This document shows positions 32,377 through 40,021 of a stretch of DNA of 40,021 bases, piece after piece; the first letter of the stretch is position 1; every line of letters starts with the position of its first letter. Under the pieces are notes generated by a model, which ran no database searches, had not been told where the DNA came from, and was given only the letters and a program-made list of their open reading frames with translations. The position numbers and the translations under genes were made by a program. Source of the stretch: Parcubacteria group bacterium Athens0714_12 (GTDB lineage: Bacteria > Patescibacteriota > Patescibacteriia > UBA2591 > VMGY01); NCBI GenBank assembly GCA_007378955.1, contig VMGY01000009.1, positions 1 through 40,021 on the forward strand. Reading direction: 5' to 3'.

Positions 32377-33126
32377 TTATTTTGCCAGCCAACCGCCGTC
32401 TATTGCCAAAGCTTCGCCGTTGACAAAATCAGATTCATCAGAAGCAAGATAAACCGCAGCGTGAGCAATGTCTTCCGGCTCGCCCAAACGGGGATAAGGA
32501 GTTTGCGTTTCAAAACCTTTTTTCGTCGCTGGATCGCTTATCATATCTTTGGTCATCGCTGTTTTTATCACTCCCGGACAGATGCAATTAACATTTATTT
32601 TTTTAGGAGCGTATTCTACAGCCATTTCTTTTGTCAAAGTAATTATTCCTCCTTTAGAAGCGCAATAAGCCCCGATTTGAGCAAAGCCGACTAAACCGGC
32701 GATTGAAGCCATATTGATAATTTTTCCTTTGCTTTGTTTGAGCATTTGAGGGATTATTTTTTTACTGGCTAAAAAAACGCTTTTTAAATTGACATTCAAG
32801 ACCAAATCCCAATCGCTTTCCAGAGTTTCGTGGAGCGCTCCGAATCTGACAATGCCGGCATTATTGACCAAAATATCAACTCGGCCAAATTTTTTTAAAC
32901 AAGTATTAGCCATTTGTTCTATATCCTTAGATTTAGAAACATCAGTTTTGATAAAGACCGCCTCGCCTTTTAATTTTTTAATCAGCTTAATTGTTTCCTC
33001 GCCGCCTTTTTCCGACCAATCAGCGATTACTAATTTAGCCCCTTCTTTAATAAAAGACAGGGCGATTGCCCGGCCGATGCCCGAGCCGGCGCCGGTAATA
33101 ATGGCAATTTTGTTTTTTAAACGCAT
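32377..33126 (-). CDS. Short-chain dehydrogenase/reductase (classical SDR)
   Basis: NAD(P)-dependent oxidoreductase of 249 aa. The cofactor motif is TGAGSGIG (11-18), and D36 at the end of the second strand (VIADWS) favours NAD. NNAG is at 88-91 and the catalytic triad is S141, Y154 and K158 (YCASK). The C-terminus DESDFVNGEALAIDGGW is typical of FabG/glucose-dehydrogenase-like SDRs. The substrate cannot be assigned. A TATAAT-like box lies 18 nt upstream of the start, and the DUF1858 gene precedes it on the same strand. Confidence 0.92.
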   Translation of the reverse strand: MRLKNKIAIITGAGSGIGRAIALSFIKEGAKLVIADWSEKGGEETIKLIKKLKGEAVFIKTDVSKSKDIEQMANTCLKKFGRVDILVNNAGIVRFGALHETLESDWDLVLNVNLKSVFLASKKIIPQMLKQSKGKIINMASIAGLVGFAQIGAYCASKGGIITLTKEMAVEYAPKKINVNCICPGVIKTAMTKDMISDPATKKGFETQTPYPRLGEPEDIAHAAVYLASDESDFVNGEALAIDGGWLAK

Positions 33127-33168
33127 AGTTTTTTTTGATTTAAATTATATTATGTAGTAAGATTTTGA

Positions 33169-33369
33169 TTATTTTTCTATTGCCTCATTGAGTTCTTTGA
33201 CGAATTTATCAATATTAACGCCGAACTCTTGCGATATCGCTTCTAAATTTTCAAAATGGGCCGCGCTGCAGCCAAAGCAAAATAAATTGTATTTTTTGAA
33301 TACTTCAATCGCGGCGGGATATTTTTCCACTATTTCAGCGATATTCGTTTCTTTGGTTATTTTAGGCAT
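33169..33369 (-). CDS. DUF1858 redox-disulfide domain protein
   Basis: A 66-aa protein with the DUF1858/hybrid-cluster-protein-associated disulfide fold: ITKETNIAEIVEKYPAAIEVF, then the pair of cysteines in LFCFGCSAAHFENLE. The C-x-G-C motif is expected to form a redox-active disulfide; partners are unknown. It is divergent from the thioredoxin-CcdA gene, which fits a shared thiol-redox theme but is not proof. An extended -10 sits 6 nt before the ATG. Confidence 0.88.
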   Translation of the reverse strand: MPKITKETNIAEIVEKYPAAIEVFKKYNLFCFGCSAAHFENLEAISQEFGVNIDKFVKELNEAIEK

Positions 33370-33375
33370 GCTGAT

Positions 33376-33403
33376 ATTTTAACATAGAAAAATAATTTGT
33401 TAA
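33376..33403 (-). promoter_or_regulatory. Leaderless promoter of the DUF1858 gene
   Basis: On the minus strand TTAACA (33403-33398), a 16-bp spacer and TAAAAT (33381-33376) with upstream TGT (extended -10), then 6 nt to the ATG. Confidence 0.55.
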
Positions 33404-33464
33404 ATAAGGCGAAAATTGTTAAGATAAATTAACAGATTTATTTTTTGAATATTTTAAATAAAAC

Positions 33465-34655
33465 ATGTCTAAAAAAATTTATTTTATCTTTTTAATTTTA
33501 TTTTTTTTCACCCCCTGTTTTTTAAAGGCGGAAAACCCGAAAAACGCGGAAATTTATTTTTTTTGGCGGATTGGCTGTCCTCATTGCGAGCATGAAAAAT
33601 TGTTTTTGGAAAAATTGAAAGAAAAATATCCAGAAATAGAAATAAAAGATTTTGAAATATCGGCTTCAGCGGAAAATGTGGAATTGTTTAAAAAAATATC
33701 AAAAACATATAATGAAAATGTTATTGGCGTGCCCGCGACTTTCATCGGCGATAAAGCGATTATTGGCTATCTGAACGACGAGACTTCGGGAAAAGAGATT
33801 GAAGCGGCAATTATTAATTGTTTGGAAAAAGAATGCTCTAGTCCTTCGGAAAAATTAAAATCCGAGACTGGCGCGAAGGCGGCATGCAAGGCGGGGAAGG
33901 GATGGATTATTAATTGCCCATTGGTGGGCGAAGTAGACCTTTCTAAAATGTCATTGCCTGTTTTGACTGTTGTTATCGGTTTGCTTGACGGTTTTAATCC
34001 TTGCGCGATGTGGGTTTTAGTCTTTTTAATCAGCCTTTTGCTCAACACTAAATCAAGAAAAAGAATGTGGCAGGTGGGCGGAATTTTTATTTTGGCTTCA
34101 GGCATTCTTTATTATATTTTTATGGCTGCCTGGCTGAATTTTTTTCTGGCTGTCAGTTATTTTAATTTAATCAGAATCATTGTCGGCGGTTTGGCGATTG
34201 GCGTCGGCGTTTGGCGGATTAGAGATTTTTTTGTTTATCAGCCCGGTGTCTGCAAAGTTGCCGAGAGCAGTCAAACAAGAAAGCAAAAATTAGTGGAAAG
34301 AATTAAAAAAGTTGTCCAGCCAACAGCCCTGCCCGCGACTTTGCTGGGCGTGATTGTTTTAGCTTTCGGCGTAAATTTAATTGAATTATTTTGCTCCGCC
34401 GGCTTGCCGGCGATTTATACCCAAATTTTGGCTCTTAGCAATTTAAATACCCTTTCTTATTATGGGCATATTTTTGTTTATACTTTTTTCTTTATGCTTG
34501 ATGATATGATTATTTTCGCGATTGCGATTATCACTTTAAGTAAAATCGGCTTTACTGACAAATACAATAAATACAGCGCGATTTTCGGCGGTATTTTGAT
34601 TTTATTAATAGGATTCCTTTTAATTTTTAAGCCGGAATTTTTAATGTTTGACTAA
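33465..34655 (+). CDS. Thioredoxin-like domain fused to CcdA/DsbD-type membrane protein
   Basis: A 396-aa protein. A signal peptide (FIFLILFFFTPCFLKAE) leads to an extracytoplasmic thioredoxin-like domain with active site C38-P-H-C41 and a cis-proline-like IGVPATFIGD. Six or so membrane segments follow from about residue 160. They begin LLDGFNPCAMWVL, which carries the N-P-C motif of CcdA/DsbD electron carriers, with a second cysteine in LIELFCSAGLPAIY. It should move reducing equivalents from cytoplasmic thioredoxin to outside thiols. It begins the cluster with the hydrogenase genes, 9 nt upstream of the NuoF-like gene. Confidence 0.88.
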   Translation: MSKKIYFIFLILFFFTPCFLKAENPKNAEIYFFWRIGCPHCEHEKLFLEKLKEKYPEIEIKDFEISASAENVELFKKISKTYNENVIGVPATFIGDKAIIGYLNDETSGKEIEAAIINCLEKECSSPSEKLKSETGAKAACKAGKGWIINCPLVGEVDLSKMSLPVLTVVIGLLDGFNPCAMWVLVFLISLLLNTKSRKRMWQVGGIFILASGILYYIFMAAWLNFFLAVSYFNLIRIIVGGLAIGVGVWRIRDFFVYQPGVCKVAESSQTRKQKLVERIKKVVQPTALPATLLGVIVLAFGVNLIELFCSAGLPAIYTQILALSNLNTLSYYGHIFVYTFFFMLDDMIIFAIAIITLSKIGFTDKYNKYSAIFGGILILLIGFLLIFKPEFLMFD

Positions 34656-34664
34656 AATTTATTT

Positions 34665-35651
34665 ATGAAATTATCTTCGCGGCAAATTATCAATAAAATA
34701 AAAAAATCCCGATTAGTCGGTATGGGCGGGGCTGGTTTTCCTACTGGCTTAAAATGGGAAATAGTTAAAAATGCAAAAGCAAATCAAAAATACATTATTT
34801 GCAACGCGTCCGAGGGCGAGCCAGATGTTTTTAAAGACGGATATCTTTTGGAAAATTATCCGCAAGAAGTGATAGAAGGAATAAAAATAGCTTTATCGGT
34901 TTTTGAAAACAGCTTTGCTTATATTTATCTTCGCAAGGATTATTACCAGAGATTTAAAAATAAATTGGAAAAATTGATTAAGGGTTTGCCGATTGTTTTA
35001 TTTAAAGAAACCGGCGGTTATCTTTGCGGCGAAGAAACGACTTTAATTGAATCTATTGAAGGCCAGAGAGAAGAGCCGAGAATCAGGCCGCCTTTCCCAT
35101 GCCGCAAAGGCCTCTTTAATTGCCCAACCTTAATTAACAACGCGGAAACATTTTATTATGTCGCTAAAGTTATTGAGAATAAATACGAGCAGACCCGTTT
35201 TTATTGCTTGAGCGGCGATCTAAAAAAACCGGGTATTTACGAGATGCCTTTGAGTTTCACGATAAAAAAGATTTTAGAAGAAACGGGCAATTTTCCCGAA
35301 TTTGATTTTTTTGTCCAGGCAGGCGGCGGCGCGAGCGGCGAAATTTTAACCTCGCGAGAATTAGGCCGGCCGGTTAATGGTTCGGGCGCGATTATCGTCT
35401 ACAATCTCAAAAAAACCAAACCGATTTTATTGATGAAAAAATGGATAAATTTTTATTTTGAACAAAATTGCGGAAAATGCGTTCCCTGCCGCGAGGGGAT
35501 TTATCGGATTAAAGAACTTTTAGATAAAAATAAAATAGACAAGGAAATTTTAGATGATTTATTATTTATTTTGGAAGAAACAAGTTTTTGCGCTTTGGGT
35601 AAAAACGTAACATTGCCATTTAAAAGTTTAATAGAAAAAATTTATAAATAA
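34665..35651 (+). CDS. NuoF/HydB-like NADH-binding flavoprotein subunit of the hydrogenase
   Basis: A 328-aa FMN/NADH protein of the NuoF family. The FMN/NAD site is GMGGAGFPTGLKW (19-31), then CNASEGEPDVFKDGYLLE. GGYLCGEETTLIESIEG, RPPFPCRKGLFNCPTLINNAET and the 4Fe-4S motif CGKCVPCREG with a fourth Cys in TSFCALGKN are intact. It lacks the N-terminal thioredoxin-like 2Fe-2S domain and the C-terminal ferredoxin domain of the larger HydB proteins. The hydrogenase gene starts one base after its stop, so they are cotranslated. No NuoE/HydC gene accompanies it. It should couple NADH to the hydrogenase. Confidence 0.93.
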   Translation: MKLSSRQIINKIKKSRLVGMGGAGFPTGLKWEIVKNAKANQKYIICNASEGEPDVFKDGYLLENYPQEVIEGIKIALSVFENSFAYIYLRKDYYQRFKNKLEKLIKGLPIVLFKETGGYLCGEETTLIESIEGQREEPRIRPPFPCRKGLFNCPTLINNAETFYYVAKVIENKYEQTRFYCLSGDLKKPGIYEMPLSFTIKKILEETGNFPEFDFFVQAGGGASGEILTSRELGRPVNGSGAIIVYNLKKTKPILLMKKWINFYFEQNCGKCVPCREGIYRIKELLDKNKIDKEILDDLLFILEETSFCALGKNVTLPFKSLIEKIYK

Positions 35652-35652
35652 A

Positions 35653-37362
35653 ATGAAACAGAAAAAAATAAAAATTATCATCAATGGCCGAAAAATTGAA
35701 ACCAATGAAGGTAAAACAATTTTAGAAGCGGCGCGTGAAAATAAAATAGAAATTCCCGCCTTATGCTTCCATTCGGATTTGAAAGTAAAAGCTAATTGCC
35801 GGATATGCACGGTGGAAATAAAAGGAATAAAGGGTTTGCAAACAGCTTGTTCAACTGAAGCGAAAAAGGGAATGGAAATTATCACTGATTCGCCAAAAAT
35901 CAGCAAAGCCAGAAAGATTAATTTAGAATTAATATTTTCCCAGCATACCGAAGAGTGCGATGATTGCGTTTGGGATTTTAATTGCCAAATTTTAAAATTA
36001 GCCAAAAAATATAAAGCGGAGATTACCCGTTTTGCCGACCGGAAAAAGGATTATCCTCTTTATCGCTTCGGGCCATCAATTGATTTTGACAATACTAAGT
36101 GCATTATTTGCCGAAATTGCGCGGAGGTTTGCCCGGTAGATTTTTTAGAAATTAAAAACAAGGGCGCGGAAATTCAGATTACTCCTTCAAAAGATAAAAA
36201 TAAAGATTGTATTTATTGCGGCCAATGCGTTACCCATTGCCCGGTCGGCGCGATAGAAGGTGTTGGCGAGTTTGAAGATATTGAAAAACCGTTGCAGGAA
36301 AAAGATAAGATTGTTGTTGCCCAATTCGCTCCATCTATTAGAACGAGTATCGGCGAGGAATTTGGTTTGCCTTATGGCGAAATTGTCACGGAAAAATTAG
36401 CTGCGGGGATTAAAAAATTGGGATTTGACAAAGTTTTTGACGTGAGTTTTGGCGCTGATTTTACGACCATGGAAGAATCCGAGGAGTTGATTGAAAAATT
36501 GGCAAAAAAAGAAAACTTGCCAATAATGACTGCCTGCTGTCCAGCATGGGTTAAATTTATAGAATTTTATTATCCGGAATTTATTCCTAATTTAACTTCA
36601 GTCCGCTCGCCGCAGATTATTTTAGGCGGTTTAATAAAAACTTATTGGGCGGAAAAGCATAATATTGATCCCAAAAAAATCGTGGTTGTTTCCATAATGC
36701 CTTGCGTGGCAAAAAAATATGAAATCACCAGAAAAGAATTTAATCTTAACGGCTTAAGGCCAGTTGATTATGTTTTGACTACCCGGGAATTGGCGTATCT
36801 TTTAATTAAAAATAAAATAAATTTTAAAACCATTAAGCCGCAGTTGCCGGACGCGCCTTTGGGGGTAGCTTCCGGCGCCGGTGTGATTTACGGCGTTTCG
36901 GGCGGAGTAATGGAATCAGCTTTGCGGACGGCTTATGAAAAAATGACCGGCAAAAAATTATTAAAGATAGATTTTAAAAAAATCAGAGGAATGGAAGGAA
37001 TTAAAAAAGCGGAAATAAAGATTAATGGCAGTAAAATTAAAGTTGGCGCCATAAGCGGCATTAAGAACGCGAAAAATATCTTAGAAGAATTAAAGAGAAA
37101 TCCGCAGTCTTATGATTATTTAGAGGTGATGGCTTGTCCCGGCGGCTGTATCGGCGGCGGTGGACAGCCCGTGCCGACTGATGCTAAAATTAGAGCGGAA
37201 AGAGCAAAGAGCCTTTATAAAATTGACCTTAAAAAAGAAGTAAGATTGGCGCATCAAAATCCCGCTTTACAAAAAATTTATAAAGAATTTCTTAATAGCA
37301 AAGAAAAAATTCATTCTATTTGCCATACTGAATATAAATATAAAAAAAGAATAAAGACATAG
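35653..37362 (+). CDS. hydA: [FeFe] hydrogenase, catalytic subunit
   Basis: Group A-type [FeFe] hydrogenase (569 aa), predicted cytoplasmic. Domains in order: a plant-type 2Fe-2S ferredoxin (C38, C49, C52, C66); a His-ligated 4Fe-4S cluster (H98, C102, C105, C111); two 4Fe-4S clusters (C150/C153/C156/C160 and C186/C189/C192/C196); and the H-cluster domain with MTACCPAW (C295, C296), MPCVAKKYE (C351) and EVMACPGGCIGGGGQP (C495, C499). The C-terminus ends in the small-subunit-like HTEYK. The first H-cluster motif is TACCP where most have TSCCP. It likely evolves H2 with electrons from NADH and perhaps ferredoxin. Its stop codon shares its last base with a family B element. Confidence 0.96.
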   Translation: MKQKKIKIIINGRKIETNEGKTILEAARENKIEIPALCFHSDLKVKANCRICTVEIKGIKGLQTACSTEAKKGMEIITDSPKISKARKINLELIFSQHTEECDDCVWDFNCQILKLAKKYKAEITRFADRKKDYPLYRFGPSIDFDNTKCIICRNCAEVCPVDFLEIKNKGAEIQITPSKDKNKDCIYCGQCVTHCPVGAIEGVGEFEDIEKPLQEKDKIVVAQFAPSIRTSIGEEFGLPYGEIVTEKLAAGIKKLGFDKVFDVSFGADFTTMEESEELIEKLAKKENLPIMTACCPAWVKFIEFYYPEFIPNLTSVRSPQIILGGLIKTYWAEKHNIDPKKIVVVSIMPCVAKKYEITRKEFNLNGLRPVDYVLTTRELAYLLIKNKINFKTIKPQLPDAPLGVASGAGVIYGVSGGVMESALRTAYEKMTGKKLLKIDFKKIRGMEGIKKAEIKINGSKIKVGAISGIKNAKNILEELKRNPQSYDYLEVMACPGGCIGGGGQPVPTDAKIRAERAKSLYKIDLKKEVRLAHQNPALQKIYKEFLNSKEKIHSICHTEYKYKKRIKT

Positions 37363-37536
37363 AGATGGTTACAAAACTCTTTCGTGGCGAAATTTTAGAT
37401 TTTCGGACGAGACAAGGAAGACAAGTAAAAAGATTTGAAACGTAGCAAAGCTACGGTGAAAATCTTTTTACGCTGGCTGACGAAGTCGCAGCCGAAAAGA
37501 TAAAATTGCAGCAGAAATGAGTTTTGTAACCATCTC
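37362..37536. mobile_element. Family B MITE-like element, copy 2
   Basis: 175 bp with the same perfect 18-bp terminal inverted repeats as copy 1, flanked by direct triplets ATA (37359-37361) and ATA (37537-37539). It matches copy 1 almost throughout, with 22 extra bases that themselves form a small hairpin (GGCTG...CGCAGCC, around 37474-37494). Its first base completes the hydA TAG stop, and it ends 8 nt before the next ATG. Confidence 0.9.
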
Positions 37537-37544
37537 ATAGTACC

Positions 37545-38052
37545 ATGAATACAAAAATAAAAATTTTAATAATTGAGAATAAGGCGATTTTTACCTTGGT
37601 TAAAATTTTTTTATTAGTTTCTGCCGCCACTTTGGCGCCTTTGTTCAATCAGCAATTTATCGCCGGACCACGCGCTTTTTATCTCTGTTTTTTTATTGGA
37701 TAAGCATAATGCGATTTTAATCGGTTTGATTCCAAGTTTAATCGCTTTATCCACCGGACTTTTGCCCCCTGTTTTAGCTCCGATGATCCCCTTTATAATG
37801 GCGGGCAATACAATTTTAATTTTAACTTTTAGTTATTTAAAAGAGAAAAATTTTTGGCTTGGCGTCATTTCAGCCAGTTTTTTAAAATTTATATTTTTAT
37901 TCAGCGCAAGTTCTATTGTGATAAATCTTCTTTTAAAAAAAGAAATTGCCGCCAAAGTCGCGCTAATGATGAGCTGGCCGCAATTATTAACCGCTCTCTC
38001 GGGCGGCCTACTCGCTTATTTATTTTTAAAATTTTTTAAAAATAATTTGTGA
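37545..38052 (+). pseudogene. Hydrogenase-linked membrane protein, frameshifted
   Basis: ATG 37545 opens a hydrophobic N-terminus (MNTKIKILIIENKAIF, then LVSAATLAPLFNQQFIAGP) that runs to a stop at 37701-37703. The remainder is in the next frame: ALFISVFLLDKHNAILIGL, then IPSLIALSTGLLPPVLAPM and further membrane segments, ending in TGA at 38050-38052. Joining the frames at about 37669-37672 gives one membrane protein of roughly 168 residues. From memory, proteins with this GLIPS...LLPxxLAPMIPFI pattern accompany [FeFe] hydrogenases in Patescibacteria. A small deletion or a sequencing error is the likely cause. A TTG start at 37696 could also express the C-terminal part. Confidence 0.65.
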
Positions 38053-39860
38053 AAAAAAAGTCAATCATAATTTTCATTATTATCGTTATTATAGGTTTTG
38101 CGGTCTATAAAATTTTTAGCAAGCCCAAAGAAGCCGGGTATGATTTTGTTATTGTAGAAAGAGGCGATGTGATTCAGGAAGTTTCCGTAACCGGCGCAGT
38201 GGCGCCGGCGAAAAAGATTGATTTGCAGTTCCAGTCGCAAGGGGAGATAAAAGAAATTAACATTAAAGTCGGCGACCAAGTGAAAACCGGCCAAGAGTTG
38301 GTCAAATTAGATGTCGCGGAATTAAATACCCAGCTTTTTGAAAAGCAGGCAAGCTTGGAATTAGCCCAAGCCAAACTTAATCAGCTTTTAGCCGGCGCCA
38401 GTTCAGAAGATATAAAATTGGCGGAAACCGCGGTTTCAAACGCTGAAGATAATTTAGCCAAGGCCAAAGAAAGCGCGGCTAAGGATATCGCCAGCTCCGA
38501 GGCATCGGTGAAGTCAGCTCAAATTTCTTTGAATAATAACAATCAAAATTTAATTGACGTTAAAATTAGCGCCGAACAGGATTTAGCCAATGATTACCAA
38601 AGCGCTTTAGATGAACTTGACAGCGCTTATTCTTGCGCGGACAAAGCAATGACTTATTTGGACGATGTTTTTGAAGATTACCCGAGTGGCTGCAATCTGG
38701 AATCTTGTTTCAGTTGCAATGATTCGCAAATTAAAAACAGCGCCGAGGAACAAAAATTTAAAGCTAATAACGCCTTGAAAAAAATCAGCGAAATACGCGT
38801 CAATCTTTTAATGGATTCAGGCAGGGAAAAAATTGACAAAGCCCTGGCTGATTATAAAGAGCAATTGGAAATAATAAGAGCATCTTTAAGTTCGGCCTCC
38901 GATGTTTTGGATTCAAGCAGTGTTAATTATAATCTTTGCCCGAGCAAGAGTTTGAGTACGGTTAAAACAAACATCAATACCGGCTGGACGAATTTAAACA
39001 CTTCAACCGCTGATATCAGAAGTGCGGAACAAGATATAGCTTCCACTAAAATTACTAATCAAACAAACATCAATACCGCTCAAGCGAAAGTTGATGTCAG
39101 TTTGGCCTCTTTGGACAGCGCTGAACAAAGTTTGGCGGCAGTTAAAGCCAAAGCTGATGGTCAGATTTCAAGCGCTGAAGGAAGCCTTAAAACCGCTCAA
39201 GACCAGTTGGCTTTGAAAAAAGCGCCGGCGCGCCAGACTGACATCGCTTTATACCAAGCGCAGATTAAGCAGGCGCAGGCGAATGTTTCCTATCTTTTGG
39301 AACAAATGAATAAAAATATTTTATTATCGCCGATTGACGGCCTTATTACTAATCTTGACGGCGAAGTCGGCGAAGTCGCCAAAGCCGGGCAAAATGTGAT
39401 TTCTTTAATCAGTTTAAATAATTTTCAGATTGAGGCCGATGTTTCTGAAGCGGATATCGCTAAAATTTCTTTAAATAATCCCGTGAAAATAACTTTAGAC
39501 GCTTTTGGCGATGAACAAGAATGGAATGGAAGAGTTATCAGTATTGATCCCGCGGAAAAATTAATTTCCGGCGTGGTTTATTATAAGACGACTTTTAATT
39601 TTGATAATTTTGATAAAAAAATCAGTTCCGGTATGACAGCCAATTTAGTAATTACCACCGCCACCAGAGAAAATGTTTTGACGGTCCCGCAGCGCGCGGT
39701 GATAGAAAAAAACAGCCATAAAGCAGTCAGGGTTTTAATCAATAAAGAAATGAAAGAACAAATCGTCCAGACCGGCCTCCGCGGCAGACAAGGCGAAATT
39801 GAAATTATTTCCGGCCTTAAAGAAGGGGATAAAGTGATTACGTTCATGAAAGAGAAATAA
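38049..39860 (+). CDS. HlyD/MacA-type membrane fusion (adaptor) protein
   Basis: A 603-aa adaptor with an N-terminal membrane anchor (SIIIFIIIVIIGFAVYKIF). The biotinyl/lipoyl-like half is KKIDLQFQSQGEIKEINIKV...GQELVKLD. A very long coiled coil, rich in Ala, Ser, Gln and Asn, spans about residues 95-410. The second lipoyl half is LLSPIDGLITNLDGEVGEVAKAGQ, and the beta-barrel region includes NFQIEADVSEADIAKI and the end REGEIEIISGLKEGDKVI-type sequence. It would bridge an ABC exporter to the cell surface in a monoderm cell. The GTG start overlaps the upstream stop (GTGA), so translation is coupled. No ABC transporter gene follows in the window. Confidence 0.9.
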   Translation: MKKKSIIIFIIIVIIGFAVYKIFSKPKEAGYDFVIVERGDVIQEVSVTGAVAPAKKIDLQFQSQGEIKEINIKVGDQVKTGQELVKLDVAELNTQLFEKQASLELAQAKLNQLLAGASSEDIKLAETAVSNAEDNLAKAKESAAKDIASSEASVKSAQISLNNNNQNLIDVKISAEQDLANDYQSALDELDSAYSCADKAMTYLDDVFEDYPSGCNLESCFSCNDSQIKNSAEEQKFKANNALKKISEIRVNLLMDSGREKIDKALADYKEQLEIIRASLSSASDVLDSSSVNYNLCPSKSLSTVKTNINTGWTNLNTSTADIRSAEQDIASTKITNQTNINTAQAKVDVSLASLDSAEQSLAAVKAKADGQISSAEGSLKTAQDQLALKKAPARQTDIALYQAQIKQAQANVSYLLEQMNKNILLSPIDGLITNLDGEVGEVAKAGQNVISLISLNNFQIEADVSEADIAKISLNNPVKITLDAFGDEQEWNGRVISIDPAEKLISGVVYYKTTFNFDNFDKKISSGMTANLVITTATRENVLTVPQRAVIEKNSHKAVRVLINKEMKEQIVQTGLRGRQGEIEIISGLKEGDKVITFMKEK

Positions 39861-39887
39861 AATAATTTTTTTACTGAAATAATATTA

Positions 39888-40021
39888 TTACGAGAACTGT
39901 TCATGCCTTCGGGCAAGGGCAGTGCATAATGCCAGAAACATATTAGACTCCATAAGGCCATAAACCTTATGACATTCCATAATCACTGGCATTGCAAATT
40001 TAAGGGCATCAAAGGATTTGT
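39888..40021 (-). CDS. C-terminal fragment of an unidentified protein
   Basis: On the minus strand a frame is open from the window edge for 43 codons (KSFDALKFAMPVIMECHKVY, then GLMESNMFLALCTALARRHE) to a TAA at 39890-39888. The base composition is higher in G+C than the HlyD-like gene beside it. It would be convergent with that gene, with 27 nt between stops. The product is not recognised. The fragment is short enough to be chance, but internal codon use looks like coding sequence. Confidence 0.45.
   Translation of the reverse strand, partial: KSFDALKFAMPVIMECHKVYGLMESNMFLALCTALARRHEQFS

Overview
The window looks like a chromosomal segment of a Patescibacteria (Candidate Phyla Radiation) bacterium, most likely of the Parcubacteria lineage. 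The genome is AT-rich and compact. NusA carries a lysine/glutamate-rich insertion and a lysine-rich tail. Most genes lack a Shine-Dalgarno sequence. TGA acts as a stop (for example at the end of the SPFH-like gene), so this is genetic code 11 and not the TGA-recoding Gracilibacteria or Absconditabacteria. The lineage call is inference from gene style; no rRNA is present.

Layout. 1-5404 (+): a four-S1-domain RpsA-like protein, FtsH, a polytopic membrane protein, an AT-rich gap with DnaA-box-like words, and DnaN. 5419-9289 (-): a bifunctional class A penicillin-binding protein and a ROK sugar kinase. 9326-17842 (+): YraN, a repeat-rich gap with a broken antitoxin-like ORF, a secreted beta-helix/DUF11 protein, NusA, NDK, a PilB/GspE ATPase, a small protein and a Fic protein. 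17946-24003 alternates strands: ValS, a small gene, TsaE-TsaD, and a two-gene SPFH-like membrane module. 24070-33369 (-): RNase H, MutM, and the lower half of glycolysis (two tandem GpmI paralogues, enolase, PGK), then a DksA/TraR-like zinc protein, an SDR dehydrogenase and a DUF1858 redox-disulfide protein. 33465-39860 (+): a thioredoxin-CcdA fusion, a NuoF-like subunit, an [FeFe] hydrogenase, a frameshifted membrane gene and an HlyD/MacA-type adaptor. A fragment of a minus-strand gene closes the window.

How it fits together. PGK, enolase and two phosphoglycerate mutases give the substrate-level ATP branch of a fermentative cell. The [FeFe] hydrogenase with its NuoF-like NADH/FMN subunit would reoxidise reduced carriers as H2. 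No HydC/NuoE partner or HydEFG maturase is visible here.

The most notable non-coding content is a set of fold-back repeats. Family A has three copies with conserved core and covarying arms, each within 10 nt of a stop codon. Family B has two copies with perfect 18-bp terminal inverted repeats and 3-bp flanking duplications, so it is MITE-like. Family C has one copy that encodes the C-terminal tail of the ROK kinase. A further palindrome overlaps the pgk start codon, and another is read in frame inside tsaD. Separately, the 3' end of valS is duplicated on the far side of the fic gene, as expected if fic arrived by site-specific integration. Many genes have a -10 box only 6-9 nt before the start codon, suggesting leaderless mRNAs, while a minority carry strong Shine-Dalgarno sequences.
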